DNA of 64,000 nt, taken from QUBU01 sp014337915 (GTDB taxonomy: Bacteria; Pseudomonadota; Gammaproteobacteria; Steroidobacterales; GCA-2729495). The position numbers were made by a program, and so were the translations under genes. A model generated the notes under the pieces. It ran no database searches, was not told the DNA's origin, and saw only the letters and a program-made list of their open reading frames with translations. Where the stretch lies: positions 155,869 to 219,868 of the forward strand of contig SZOW01000003.1 of assembly GCA_030263395.1 (NCBI GenBank), written 5' to 3'. Numbering within the stretch: position 1 is the stretch's first letter; each line of letters starts with the position of its first letter. Shown here in pieces: positions 36,304-46,268 of this stretch.

Positions 36304-36358
36304 AGTGGCCGGGAGACTATGGGAAGGCCCCGCGGCGGGGCATGACAATTATCACCCA

Positions 36359-37606
36359 ATGATCAGCTACGCCGCTGCACTGGACATCCTCGCTTCGGCC
36401 GCCACGCCGCTGCCCGCCGCGAACCTGCCCTGCAACCCGGCGGCGGGGCTCACCGCCGCCGCCGACCTGGCCAGCAGCGTGGCCGTGCCGCCCTTTGCCA
36501 ATGCAGCCATGGATGGCTTCGCCCTGCGCAGCATCGACACGCAGGGCGCCAGCGCGGAGGCGCCGCTGCGGCTCGCCGTAGCCGGCAGCATCCCGGCCGG
36601 CAGCGCGGCACCGGCGGCGACCGCGGCCGGCCTCGCCTGGGAAATCATGACCGGTGCGCCCCTGCCGGAGGGCTGCGATGCCGTGGTGGCCGTCGAGCGC
36701 GCCGAGGTGCAGCGCGACACGGCGGGCCGGCCGCAGGCGCTGCTGCTGCGCGAGCCGCTGGCCGCGGGGCGCAACCGCCGCGATGCCGGCGAGGACTTCC
36801 GCCCCGGTGGGCGCCTGCTCGCCGCCGGGCGCGCCATCGATGCGCCGGCCATCATGGGCCTCGCGGCCACCGGCACCACGACGCTGCTGGCGCGCCCCGC
36901 GCCACGGGTGGCGGTGATCGCCACCGGCAGCGAACTCTCCGGTGCGCCGACGCTCGGGGCCGGCCTGATCCGCGACAGCAACCGGCCCTACCTGGCGGCG
37001 ATGCTCACGCAGCTGCAGCTGCCGCTCACTGGCAGCACCGCGGTCGCCGACGAACCCGCCGCCTTCACGCAGGCCCTGGCCGCCGCGCTCGACGGCGCCG
37101 ACCTCGTCATCACCACCGGCGGCGTTTCCGCCGGACGCCTGGACTTCGTGCCCGCGGCGATCACGGCGATGGGCGGCGAGACGCTGTTTCACAAGGTCGC
37201 GATCCGGCCCGGCAAGCCACTGCTCGCCGCGCGCTTCGGCCGGCGCCTGGTGCTGGCGCTGCCGGGCAATCCGATGGCGGTGGCGGTCGGGCTGCGCTTC
37301 TTCGTGCTGCCGGCACTGCGCGCACTGGCCGGCCGCGCTCCCGAGCCGCGGCTGCGCGCCCGCGCGCTCGATGCCATCCACAGCCGCAAGGGCCTGACCT
37401 TCTTCGCCAAGGCCCGCGCGCATGTGGACGCACAGGCATCGCTCTGCGTCAGCGCGCTGCCGGGACAGGAGTCATTCCGCATCGCACCGCTGCTCGCGGC
37501 GAACTGCTGGGCGATCCTCGACGCCGAGCGCGGCGGCGTCGCCGCCGGCGAACTGCTCGACGTCGCGCCGCTGCTGCCCGGGGAGTTTCCGGCCGGCGCT
37601 CATTGA
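36359..37606 (+). CDS. moeA: Molybdopterin molybdenumtransferase
   Basis: A 415-residue MoeA. PPFANAAMDGFALR near residue 45 is the conserved domain I/III loop. EIMTGAPLPEGCDAVVAVE, ATGSELS, IRDSNRPYLAAML, TTGGVSAGRLDFV and VAIRPGKPLLAARFG are the hallmark motifs, with LPGNPMAVAV after. It inserts molybdate into adenylylated molybdopterin. The gene diverges from the molybdenum enzyme alpha gene with a 55-bp gap, so cofactor supply and enzyme production may share regulation. It also serves the IorB-like protein encoded 15 kb away. Confidence 0.92.
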   Translation: MISYAAALDILASAATPLPAANLPCNPAAGLTAAADLASSVAVPPFANAAMDGFALRSIDTQGASAEAPLRLAVAGSIPAGSAAPAATAAGLAWEIMTGAPLPEGCDAVVAVERAEVQRDTAGRPQALLLREPLAAGRNRRDAGEDFRPGGRLLAAGRAIDAPAIMGLAATGTTTLLARPAPRVAVIATGSELSGAPTLGAGLIRDSNRPYLAAMLTQLQLPLTGSTAVADEPAAFTQALAAALDGADLVITTGGVSAGRLDFVPAAITAMGGETLFHKVAIRPGKPLLAARFGRRLVLALPGNPMAVAVGLRFFVLPALRALAGRAPEPRLRARALDAIHSRKGLTFFAKARAHVDAQASLCVSALPGQESFRIAPLLAANCWAILDAERGGVAAGELLDVAPLLPGEFPAGAH

Positions 37607-37706
37607 GCGGCACGTAGAATCCCGTATACCCGCGATCGCTGCCTGCCGATAATGCTGGCCCGCGGCCGTCGCCGGCCTCGTGCGGACAGGACAAAAAGGA
37701 GCAGAA

Positions 37707-38105
37707 ATGTACCCGGTGCTGAAGGCCATCCACCTCACCGCCATCGCCACGACCATCACGCTGTTCATGCTGCGTGCAGTCTGGGCCTTCCAGGGTTCGG
37801 CGCGGCTGCGGATGCCGATCATGCGCTGGCTGCCGCATGCCAACGACACCGTGCTCCTCGTGAGTGCACTGGCCACCGCCGCGGTGCTCGGCCAGTATCC
37901 GTTCGTGAACGACTGGCTGACGGCCAAGGTCCTCGCGCTGCTCGCCTACATCGTGCTCGGCCACATCACGCTCTGGCGCTGCCGCAACAACCAGCAGCGC
38001 GCACTGTGGTTCACCGCCTCGCTGGCCTGCTTCGCTTACATCCTGCTGGTGGCGCGCTGCCACGACCCGCGCGCCTGGCTCTGCGCGCAGAGCCTGCTCG
38101 CCTAG
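37707..38105 (+). CDS. SirB2-family membrane protein
   Basis: A 132-residue protein with four hydrophobic segments. The N-terminus MYPVLKAIHLTAIATTITLFMLRAVW and the motif LRMPIMRWLPHANDTVLLVSALATA are typical of SirB2. The family name comes from Salmonella invasion-gene regulation, but its actual role is not well defined. AAAAAGGAG precedes the ATG at 37707. It follows moeA by about 100 bp and ends before a strong hairpin shared with the convergent HiPIP gene. Confidence 0.85.
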   Translation: MYPVLKAIHLTAIATTITLFMLRAVWAFQGSARLRMPIMRWLPHANDTVLLVSALATAAVLGQYPFVNDWLTAKVLALLAYIVLGHITLWRCRNNQQRALWFTASLACFAYILLVARCHDPRAWLCAQSLLA

Positions 38106-38135
38106 CCCCGCGTCCGGCGGTACCCCGAAACGCAG

Positions 38136-38160
38136 GCGGCCCGGGGGTCACCCGGGCCGC
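38136..38160. terminator. Bidirectional terminator-like hairpin
   Basis: Perfect 10-bp GC stem GCGGCCCGGG / CCCGGGCCGC with a 5-base loop in the 87-bp gap between the convergent SirB2-family and HiPIP genes. No T-run flanks it on either strand. Confidence 0.5.
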
Positions 38161-38192
38161 GCGCGTCAGCGAATCGCTGCAGGCGGGAAACG

Positions 38193-38528
38193 TCAGGCCG
38201 GCTTCGGTGCCCAGGCGCTGCACCAGCCCTTCTCGGCCACCAGCTTCCCCGGGAACGCCGTGCAGGGACGCCAGGCGCCCGAAGCTGCCTGGACCTGCAC
38301 GCAGTTGGCGCAGTCCGAGCCCGCCTTGAAGTTCGGCACCTTCGCCTTGTCGATCTTGCTGGCGTCATGCGTGTACATGAGTGCCTTGGCAACCGGATCG
38401 TTCGGGTCGAGGTGCGGCATGGCCTTGGCCTGCGCGGCAGCGGTACGGCTGGCGAAGATCGCCGTCACCGGGATCGCCACCGCGGTGGCACCGATGAAGC
38501 CGCGCCGCGAAATCATCTTGTCGGTCAT
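38193..38528 (-). CDS. High-potential iron-sulfur protein (HiPIP), Tat-exported
   Basis: A 111-residue precursor. The twin-arginine signal reads ISRRGFIGATAVAIPVTAIFA. The mature protein has four cysteines in the HiPIP arrangement: CANC, then PCTAFPG, then GWCSAW. HiPIP carries one [4Fe-4S]2+/3+ cluster and shuttles electrons in the periplasm. AAGGAA precedes the ATG at 38528. It is encoded within 2 kb of the Tat-exported molybdenum enzyme and could be an electron acceptor for it (inference). Confidence 0.92.
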   Translation of the reverse strand: MTDKMISRRGFIGATAVAIPVTAIFASRTAAAQAKAMPHLDPNDPVAKALMYTHDASKIDKAKVPNFKAGSDCANCVQVQAASGAWRPCTAFPGKLVAEKGWCSAWAPKPA

Positions 38529-38687
38529 CTGGGTTCCTTCCAAAGATAGGCAAGCACTGGACAGTGTTGGCTGTTGCGATATGCTGCGTCGCCATCAGGA
38601 AAGAACGCTGGCGGCCCAGCGGTGCGCATGCTACCAGCACCCCCGGCGCAGATCATCCGCATTCCTACGTATGACAGGGCCCGCCAG

Positions 38688-39473
38688 ATGGTTCCACTCA
38701 TTACCCTGACCACCGACTTTGGCGCCGCCGGCCCCTACGTGGCGATGATGAAGGCCGTCATCCACCGCCATGCGCCCGGGGTGCAGATCGTCGACCTGAC
38801 CCACGAGGTGGCCCCCTGCAATCCCGGCGAGGCGGGATTCTGGATTGCGCACAGCTACCGCCACTTCCCCGCTGACAGCCTGCACCTGGCGGTGGTGGAC
38901 CCGGGCGTCGGCACCTCGCGCGCCATCATCGCTGCAGCGCACGACGACCAGCTGTTCCTGGCGCCCGACAATGGCCTGCTGCCGCTGGTGCTGCCGGAGA
39001 CCGTGCCGCTGTACGCACTGGCCGCGGACTGGCCGGGGCGCCGTGACTGGCCCGCGCCGAGCCAGAGCTTCCACGGCCGCGACATCTTCGCGCCGCTCGC
39101 CGCGGCGCTCGCCTGTGGCCGGGCCAGGCCGGCCGACATCGGCCCGCGGCTATACGACCCGGTGCCAGCCGCGCTGCCGGCCGCCCGGCGCAATGCTGAC
39201 GGCATCAGCGGCCAGGTGGTTACGGTCGATCATTGGGGCAACCTGATCACCAACATCGACGCCGCGCTGCTCGAGGACATCGCCGCCCCGCGGGTCAGCA
39301 TCGGCCACCGCGACCTGCCCCTGCGCCGTACCTACGGCGAGGCGCCGCCAGGCGCTTTGCTGGCGCTGGTGAATTCCCTCGGCGTGGTGGAGATCGCCTG
39401 GCGCGAGGGCAATGCTGCGGCGATGCTCGGTCTCGGCCGCGGTGCCCCGGTCCAGGTCAGCGCCGGCGGCTGA
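38688..39473 (+). CDS. SAM hydrolase / SAM hydroxide adenosyltransferase (DUF62)
   Basis: A 261-residue protein of the DUF62/SAM_adeno_trans family. LTTDFGAAGPYVAMMKAVI at the N-terminus, VDPGVGTSRAIIA, APDNGLLPLVL, SFHGRDIFAPLAAAL and DHWGNLITNID are family motifs. Characterised members hydrolyse S-adenosylmethionine to adenosine and methionine. The ATG at 38688 starts immediately before the conserved LITLTTDFG strand. It converges on glnS with a 6-bp gap. Confidence 0.87.
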   Translation: MVPLITLTTDFGAAGPYVAMMKAVIHRHAPGVQIVDLTHEVAPCNPGEAGFWIAHSYRHFPADSLHLAVVDPGVGTSRAIIAAAHDDQLFLAPDNGLLPLVLPETVPLYALAADWPGRRDWPAPSQSFHGRDIFAPLAAALACGRARPADIGPRLYDPVPAALPAARRNADGISGQVVTVDHWGNLITNIDAALLEDIAAPRVSIGHRDLPLRRTYGEAPPGALLALVNSLGVVEIAWREGNAAAMLGLGRGAPVQVSAGG

Positions 39474-39479
39474 ACGACC

Positions 39480-41165
<1,686 letters not shown>

Positions 41166-41259
41166 GGTTTCCCTGCGCACCATCCGGACCGGGGGCATTC
41201 TGCCCGAAATGGCGGTGCCGGGCCTCCCTTCCCCACTCCTGTTGCCGACAGGCGACGAA

Positions 41260-41288
41260 TTGACGCCCGACCGCAACTGGATTAGTTT
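41260..41288 (+). promoter_or_regulatory. Candidate sigma-70 promoter of TonB receptor gene
   Basis: TTGACG, 17 bases, then TAGTTT (only a partial -10 match), 79 bp upstream of the receptor start in the divergent gap from glnS. Plausible but unconfirmed. Confidence 0.35.
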
Positions 41289-41366
41289 CGCTCACGACAA
41301 AAACGCCACCACGGGCCGGGACGGGTCCGCGGCCGGCATCCAGGGATTTGCATGGGGGAGAGCCAA

Positions 41367-43910
41367 ATGCCTGCATCCTGTCGTTCGTTGTCCGTGGCCG
41401 CGCGCCCGCTGGCGCTGGCACTCGCCGCCACCGGCCTGTCCGCTGCCGCCACACCACTGCTCGCCGCCGACCAGATCGACGAGATCGTGGTCACGGTCCG
41501 GCAGCGCGCTGAATCCGTGAAGGACGTGCCCGGCAGCGTCGATGTGCTGTCGGCCAAGGCCATCGAGGACGCCGGCGTGGAACGCGCCCGTGACTTCATC
41601 GCCCTGACGCCCGGCGTGTCAATCGTCAACGCCGCCGAGGTCGCCGACAGCCAGGTCAACATCCGCGGCATCAACGGCGCGCGCGACGCGGAAACCAACT
41701 ACGCGCTGGTCATCGACGGCATCCTGATGACCAACCCCGCGGCGCTCAACCGCGAATACACCAACCTGCAGCAGATCGAGGTGCTGAAGGGTCCGCAGGG
41801 CGCCATCTACGGCCGCAACGCCGCGGCCGGCGCCTTCATCATCACCACGAAGAAGCCGGGCGACACCCTGTCCGGCAACGTCAAGGCGAGCGCCGCGCAG
41901 GACGACACCTACCTGCTCTCGGGCAACATCGGCGGCCCGCTCGGCGGCGCCTTCAAATGGGGCCTGGAAGCCGACTACCGCGACAGCAACGGCTACTACA
42001 AGAACAAGGACACCGGCAACACCTACTCCCGCGAGTACTACCCGGACCCCGGCTGCGACGACTGCGTGGACTACTTCGAGGGCTGGGACGTCGCCGGACG
42101 CCTGATCTGGGACGTCAGCCCCAACGCGAGCCTCGACACCAAGATTCGCTACGGCGAGGTCGATGCCGGCTCCATCAGCTTCAACTCCGTGTTCCAGCTG
42201 CCGGTACCGCTGCAGTTCGGTTTCAACAAGGCGTTCTACGAGGACGTCAATGACCATCCCTTCGGCTTCAACCCCAACGTCAAACCCTACAACGACCAGC
42301 AGTCCTTCGAGATCTCCAGCAAGCTCGACTACGACCTCGGCTGGGCGGACCTGACCGCCTGGGGCCTGTTCAGCGATATCGAGAACGATCTCGGCTCGGA
42401 AGGCACCAGCGGCGCCTTCGGCTTCTTCTGGGGCGAGGCGCGCTGCCAGGCCTCGACCGCCGCCCTGCAGGGCTTCCCCGTCAACCCGCCGCAGGTCATC
42501 GGCGCCACGCCGGCCGCCTCCATCCTCGGTGCCTACACGCCGACGACCTGCGACGGCACGCAGTACCAGCAGCGCGACCAGAAGGACTACTCCTTCGAGG
42601 TCCGCCTGGCCTCCAAGTCCGACCAGCGGCTGCGCTGGCTGGGCGGCCTGTACTACCTGAACATCGACCGCGAGGTCGCGGTCAACACCGGCCTCGACAC
42701 CGGTACCGGCGTCGCGAAAACGGCCTATACCGCCGGCCCCGACAACCCGACCCAGCAGCTGCTGCACGACCAGTTCAAGACCGACGTGTACGCGGTGTTC
42801 GGCCAGCTCGCCTACGATGTCACCGATACCGTCGAGGCCTCGCTGGCGCTGCGCTATGACCGCGAGGAGCGCGAGGTCCACAACAAGGTGCCGACCGGCG
42901 CCACCACCCCCTACATCGACACCTGCCTCGACGGTGCCGGCATCGACCCGATCAACCCCGGCCTCTGCGGCGGCGCCAGCATCCCCGACAAGGAGAAGAC
43001 CTTCGAGCAGCTGGAGCCCAAGTTCGCCCTGACCTGGGATGCGACCGAGGCCGTCACCGGCTTCGCCAGCATCGGCGTCGGCTTCAAGAGCGGCGGCTTC
43101 AACAGCCAGGGCTCGAAGGCCACCATCGACGGCTTCATCAACAACGCCGTGGTCGCCGGCTTCCCGGCCTTCTGCGGCAACAACAGCCCCTGCACGCGAG
43201 TGAACATCGCCGACGACTACAAGAAGGAGACCTCGCTGGCCTTCGAGGTCGGCGCCAAGTCCACCTGGCTCGACAACCGGCTGCGGGTCAACGCCGCGTA
43301 CTACTACACCACCGTCGACGACATGCAGTTCTTCGAGTTCTACGTCGGGCCCTTCGGCCTGCTGCGCGTGGTCTCCAACATCGACGAGGTCAACCTCTAC
43401 GGCGTCGAGGCCAGCGTCAACTGGGTCGCCAGCGACTGGCTGGAACTGTACGCCGGGGCCAACATCACCCACAGCAACATCGAGAAGAACAGCGTGCGCC
43501 CGGACACCGTGGGCAACGAGTCGCCCTACACCCCGGACTGGACCGGCAACCTCGGCGCCCGCTTCAGCTGGCCGATCGCCAGCACCGGCCTGGATTTCAT
43601 CGCCAACGTCGATGTCCGGGCCGTGGGTGACACCTGGTTCCACACCGTGCAGGACCAGAGCCGCCCGACGCTGTTCTCGCTGTTCGGCTTCGGCTACGGC
43701 CAGTACGGCCCGACCGAGCGCGACGCCTACACCCTGGTCGATGCCCGGGTCGGCGTGCAGGGCGAGCACTGGTCCATCGTCGCCTTCGGCAAGAACGTCT
43801 TCGACGAGGACTACATCGAGGAAGCCATCCCCGCCCCCGAGTTCGGCGGCACCTTCACCCACGTCGGCACCCAGAGCCGCTTCGGCCTCGAAGCCACCTA
43901 CAAGTTCTGA
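41367..43910 (+). CDS. TonB-dependent outer-membrane receptor
   Basis: An 847-residue receptor. Signal peptide SVAARPLALALAATGLSAAATPLLAA, TonB box DEIVVTVRQRAESVKDVPGSV, plug motifs VNIRGINGARD and VLKGPQGAIYGRNAAAGAFIITTK, then a long barrel ending with the outer-membrane signature FGLEATYKF (C-terminal Phe). The set resembles receptors abundant in sphingomonads and steroid degraders that import hydrophobic or complex substrates. The ATG at 41367 has GGGGGAG upstream; an ATG 15 bp earlier is weaker. Followed by a palindromic repeat. Confidence 0.9.
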   Translation: MPASCRSLSVAARPLALALAATGLSAAATPLLAADQIDEIVVTVRQRAESVKDVPGSVDVLSAKAIEDAGVERARDFIALTPGVSIVNAAEVADSQVNIRGINGARDAETNYALVIDGILMTNPAALNREYTNLQQIEVLKGPQGAIYGRNAAAGAFIITTKKPGDTLSGNVKASAAQDDTYLLSGNIGGPLGGAFKWGLEADYRDSNGYYKNKDTGNTYSREYYPDPGCDDCVDYFEGWDVAGRLIWDVSPNASLDTKIRYGEVDAGSISFNSVFQLPVPLQFGFNKAFYEDVNDHPFGFNPNVKPYNDQQSFEISSKLDYDLGWADLTAWGLFSDIENDLGSEGTSGAFGFFWGEARCQASTAALQGFPVNPPQVIGATPAASILGAYTPTTCDGTQYQQRDQKDYSFEVRLASKSDQRLRWLGGLYYLNIDREVAVNTGLDTGTGVAKTAYTAGPDNPTQQLLHDQFKTDVYAVFGQLAYDVTDTVEASLALRYDREEREVHNKVPTGATTPYIDTCLDGAGIDPINPGLCGGASIPDKEKTFEQLEPKFALTWDATEAVTGFASIGVGFKSGGFNSQGSKATIDGFINNAVVAGFPAFCGNNSPCTRVNIADDYKKETSLAFEVGAKSTWLDNRLRVNAAYYYTTVDDMQFFEFYVGPFGLLRVVSNIDEVNLYGVEASVNWVASDWLELYAGANITHSNIEKNSVRPDTVGNESPYTPDWTGNLGARFSWPIASTGLDFIANVDVRAVGDTWFHTVQDQSRPTLFSLFGFGYGQYGPTERDAYTLVDARVGVQGEHWSIVAFGKNVFDEDYIEEAIPAPEFGGTFTHVGTQSRFGLEATYKF

Positions 43911-43917
43911 CCCCCAT

Positions 43918-43987
43918 CGGTGCCGGTGTTACGGTTCGGTTACTCGGGGCGGCAGCCCCGAGTAACCGAACCGTAACACCGGCACCG
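43918..43987. repeat. 70-bp palindrome, copy 1
   Basis: Perfect 33-bp arms (43918-43950 and 43955-43987) around a 4-base loop GGCA. The arms start CGGTGCCGGTGTTACGGTTC and are identical to those of copy 2 at 44604; only the loop differs. Located 7 bp after the TonB-receptor stop. It can act as a 3' hairpin, but the exact reuse of the arms points to a repeat family. Confidence 0.9.
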
Positions 43988-44031
43988 TTACCCCCCCTCC
44001 CCTTAAGTCAACCCCGGCCCGGCTACGCTGC

Positions 44032-44051
44032 GACGAAGCCGGAGCTTCGTC
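44032..44051. other. Short hairpin GACGAAGC-loop-GCTTCGTC
   Basis: An 8-bp perfect stem with loop CGGA between palindrome copy 1 and the small conserved gene. Flanked by ACAAAACCCC rather than a T-run, so a terminator role is weak. Confidence 0.35.
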
Positions 44052-44201
44052 ACAAAACCCCTTCGCCGTCCTTGTCTTTTCCGGCCTGCGTCAGCAATAT
44101 TCATTCCCAGCAGACCCGGTCTGTGAGCCGCCCAGAAAGTGCCGGAAACGGCCAATTACTCAGGCTCAGAACGCAGAAAAACCAGTCCCGTCGAGATTGC
44201 C

Positions 44202-44597
44202 ATGTGCCAGGTTTCCGACCGATTTTTCTCCGCCGTCCGCACCCTGTCCGGCGACGGCCCGATCAAACAGCGCCTCGCCAGCGCCTACAAGGAACACCTC
44301 GAGGACCTGCGCGACGAGCAGATCCCTGACAGCATCCGCCAGAAGTTCGAATCCCTGCGCGAGGCCCTCCACGCCGTGGGGCCCGCCAATGGCGAAAGCG
44401 CCGTGCACGCCTCGGTGCGCAAGATGTCCCCGGTGGATGCCCAGCGCTACACCACCAGCATCCTGCTGATGCTGGCGGAACTGGTGCGGGTGAAGGGCAA
44501 CGGCGAGCGCCTCGCCTTCGTCAAGCCCGGGCGCCCGGCCGTGGCCGAGGAATCGGCCATCCCCGGCGTCATCCAGCTCCACAACCAGGCACGCTGA
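44202..44597 (+). CDS. Conserved hypothetical protein, 131 residues
   Basis: Soluble, mostly helical protein beginning MCQVSDRFFSAVRTLSGDGP, with IKQRLASAYKEHLEDLRDEQIPDS following. It resembles a small conserved proteobacterial family I recall (GDGPIKQRLxxAYxEHL...LRASVxKMSPxxA) with no known function. The core HASVRKMSPVDAQRYTTSILLMLAELV is also conserved-looking. No membrane segment or signal peptide. The ATG at 44202 was chosen because similarity begins there; an upstream ATG at 44139 is in frame. The stop is 6 bp before palindrome copy 2, and copy 1 lies upstream, so the gene is bracketed by the repeat. Confidence 0.75.
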   Translation: MCQVSDRFFSAVRTLSGDGPIKQRLASAYKEHLEDLRDEQIPDSIRQKFESLREALHAVGPANGESAVHASVRKMSPVDAQRYTTSILLMLAELVRVKGNGERLAFVKPGRPAVAEESAIPGVIQLHNQAR

Positions 44598-44603
44598 ATA
44601 CAA

Positions 44604-44673
44604 CGGTGCCGGTGTTACGGTTCGGTTACTCGGGGCTACCGCCCCGAGTAACCGAACCGTAACACCGGCACCG
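44604..44673. repeat. 70-bp palindrome, copy 2
   Basis: Perfect 33-bp arms (44604-44636 and 44641-44673), loop TACC. Arms are identical in sequence to copy 1 at 43918. It lies between the convergent small conserved gene and the amidohydrolase gene, 8 bp from the latter's stop. Confidence 0.9.
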
Positions 44674-44681
44674 AGCTTTCT

Positions 44682-46154
44682 TCAGTACGGCCGGCTGAGG
44701 TACTTGCCGGAGGCCTTGCCGACGATCTTGCCGCCGTCGTAGACCCGCTGGCCGCGCAGGAAGGTGGTCTTGACCGCCGCGGTGAGTTCCATGCCCTCGA
44801 AGGGCGTGTAGCCCTGCTCGGACTCGGAATCCGCGGAGCGCACCGTCCAGGTCTCGTTCGGGTCGAGGATGGCGAGGTCCGCATCCAGCCCCGGGGCGAT
44901 GTCGCCCTTGCTGGCGAGGCCAAAGCGCCGCGCGGCGTTGTAGCTGGTGAGCTTCGCCATCTGGTTATAGCTGAGCCCCCGGCGACGCCCCTCGGTGACC
45001 AGCGCCGGCAGCAGGTACTCGGTGCCACCGAAGCCGGACTTGGCGAGCCAGATGTCCTTGGGCTTGCGCGGATCGGTCTTCATCTCGTGCCTGCAGCAGG
45101 CGTGGTCGCTGCAGACCCAGTCGATGTCGCCCTCGATCAGGCTCTCCCAGAGGAACTCCACGTCCGGCCGCGGCCGGATCGGCGGATTCACCTTGGCCAG
45201 TGACCCGCAGGGCGCGTCGGTGTCCAGCATCAGGTGGCCGATGGTGACCTCGCGGCGGAAGTTGATGTGCGGGAACACCGCGCCCATCTGCAGCGCCGCC
45301 ACCACCGCCTTGCGCGAGGTGAGGTGCAGCAGGTTGATGTTCGGCAGGTCGGTCTCGTTGGCCAGGTAGGAGGCGATGAAGATCGCCAGCCCCTCGGAAT
45401 GCGGCGGCCGCCCGGCGCTGTAGGCATGCAGCCCCTTGAGCGTACCCTCCTCCTCCACCATCTTCGTGTAGGCAGACATGATCTCGGCGGTCTCGCAGTG
45501 CAGGCTGAGCGAGATGTCGTCGGCCTTCTCCGGGTACTTCTCCATCGCCTTGCGGATGCCGCGCATCACGAACTCGAAGTGCGCGATGTCGTACTTCTCG
45601 TCCTTGCCGATCATCAGGAACTCAGACTGGTTCTGCGAGCGCCCGTGCAGCCCGTGGCTGCCGTAGAACATGAAGATCTTGAAGGAGGTGACGCCGAAGT
45701 CGTTCACCAGCATCGGGATCTCGCGGATGTGCTGCTTGCTCATCGGCGCCAGGTGGTAGGCATAGTCCACATGGAACTTGCCTTCCGAGATGTCGAGCAC
45801 CTCGGGGAAGAAGCGCTTGTAGGGGCCGCCCTTGTTCAGGTAGTAGCCGCCGGTGCGCATGTAGTTGAGGCTCGAGGTCACGCCGCCCTGGGCTGCCGCG
45901 CGGCTCTCGGTCACCGCATCCTCGCCCAGCGGCGAATAGATACCGGTGTGCATGTGCGGATCCACCAGGCCGGGGAAGGCCAGGCGGTTCTTCGCATCGA
46001 ACACCTCGCGGGCGCGCGAAGCGGCTATGCCCGGCGCAATCTTCGCGAACTTGCCCTTGCTGATGGCGATATCCGCATCTTCCACCATGGCCGCATTCGG
46101 CCGGACGACGCGCACGTTCCTGATCAGCAGATCGAATTCTTTCTTCTCGGCCAT
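44682..46154 (-). CDS. Dihydropyrimidinase/hydantoinase-family amidohydrolase
   Basis: A 490-residue cyclic amidohydrolase. Metal ligands are visible: DPHMHTG (HxH), TSFKIFMFYG (carbamylated Lys), LHCETAEI, LHLTSRK and CSDHACC (Asp). IAPGLDADLAILDP is the usual C-terminal beta-sandwich motif. Members hydrolyse cyclic ureides or imides (dihydropyrimidines, hydantoins, allantoin). The exact substrate cannot be assigned and no carbamoylase lies beside it. AAGGAAG precedes the ATG at 46154. Confidence 0.87.
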   Translation of the reverse strand: MAEKKEFDLLIRNVRVVRPNAAMVEDADIAISKGKFAKIAPGIAASRAREVFDAKNRLAFPGLVDPHMHTGIYSPLGEDAVTESRAAAQGGVTSSLNYMRTGGYYLNKGGPYKRFFPEVLDISEGKFHVDYAYHLAPMSKQHIREIPMLVNDFGVTSFKIFMFYGSHGLHGRSQNQSEFLMIGKDEKYDIAHFEFVMRGIRKAMEKYPEKADDISLSLHCETAEIMSAYTKMVEEEGTLKGLHAYSAGRPPHSEGLAIFIASYLANETDLPNINLLHLTSRKAVVAALQMGAVFPHINFRREVTIGHLMLDTDAPCGSLAKVNPPIRPRPDVEFLWESLIEGDIDWVCSDHACCRHEMKTDPRKPKDIWLAKSGFGGTEYLLPALVTEGRRRGLSYNQMAKLTSYNAARRFGLASKGDIAPGLDADLAILDPNETWTVRSADSESEQGYTPFEGMELTAAVKTTFLRGQRVYDGGKIVGKASGKYLSRPY

Positions 46155-46268
46155 GGGGCTTCCTTCGGCGGGGGATTTTCCAGCAGGGCGCAAAGGATAC
46201 CGGGAATGGGCGCGCCGGCCAATGCATCTGGCGCCGGGGCACGGCGGCTCGCGCCGTCCGCCGGCCCC

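Noticed and set aside
36304..36348. Upstream TTG start of the molybdenum enzyme alpha subunit
   Set aside because: It would place 15 extra residues before an N-terminus that already forms a standard Tat signal from ATG 36303, and no ribosome site favours it.
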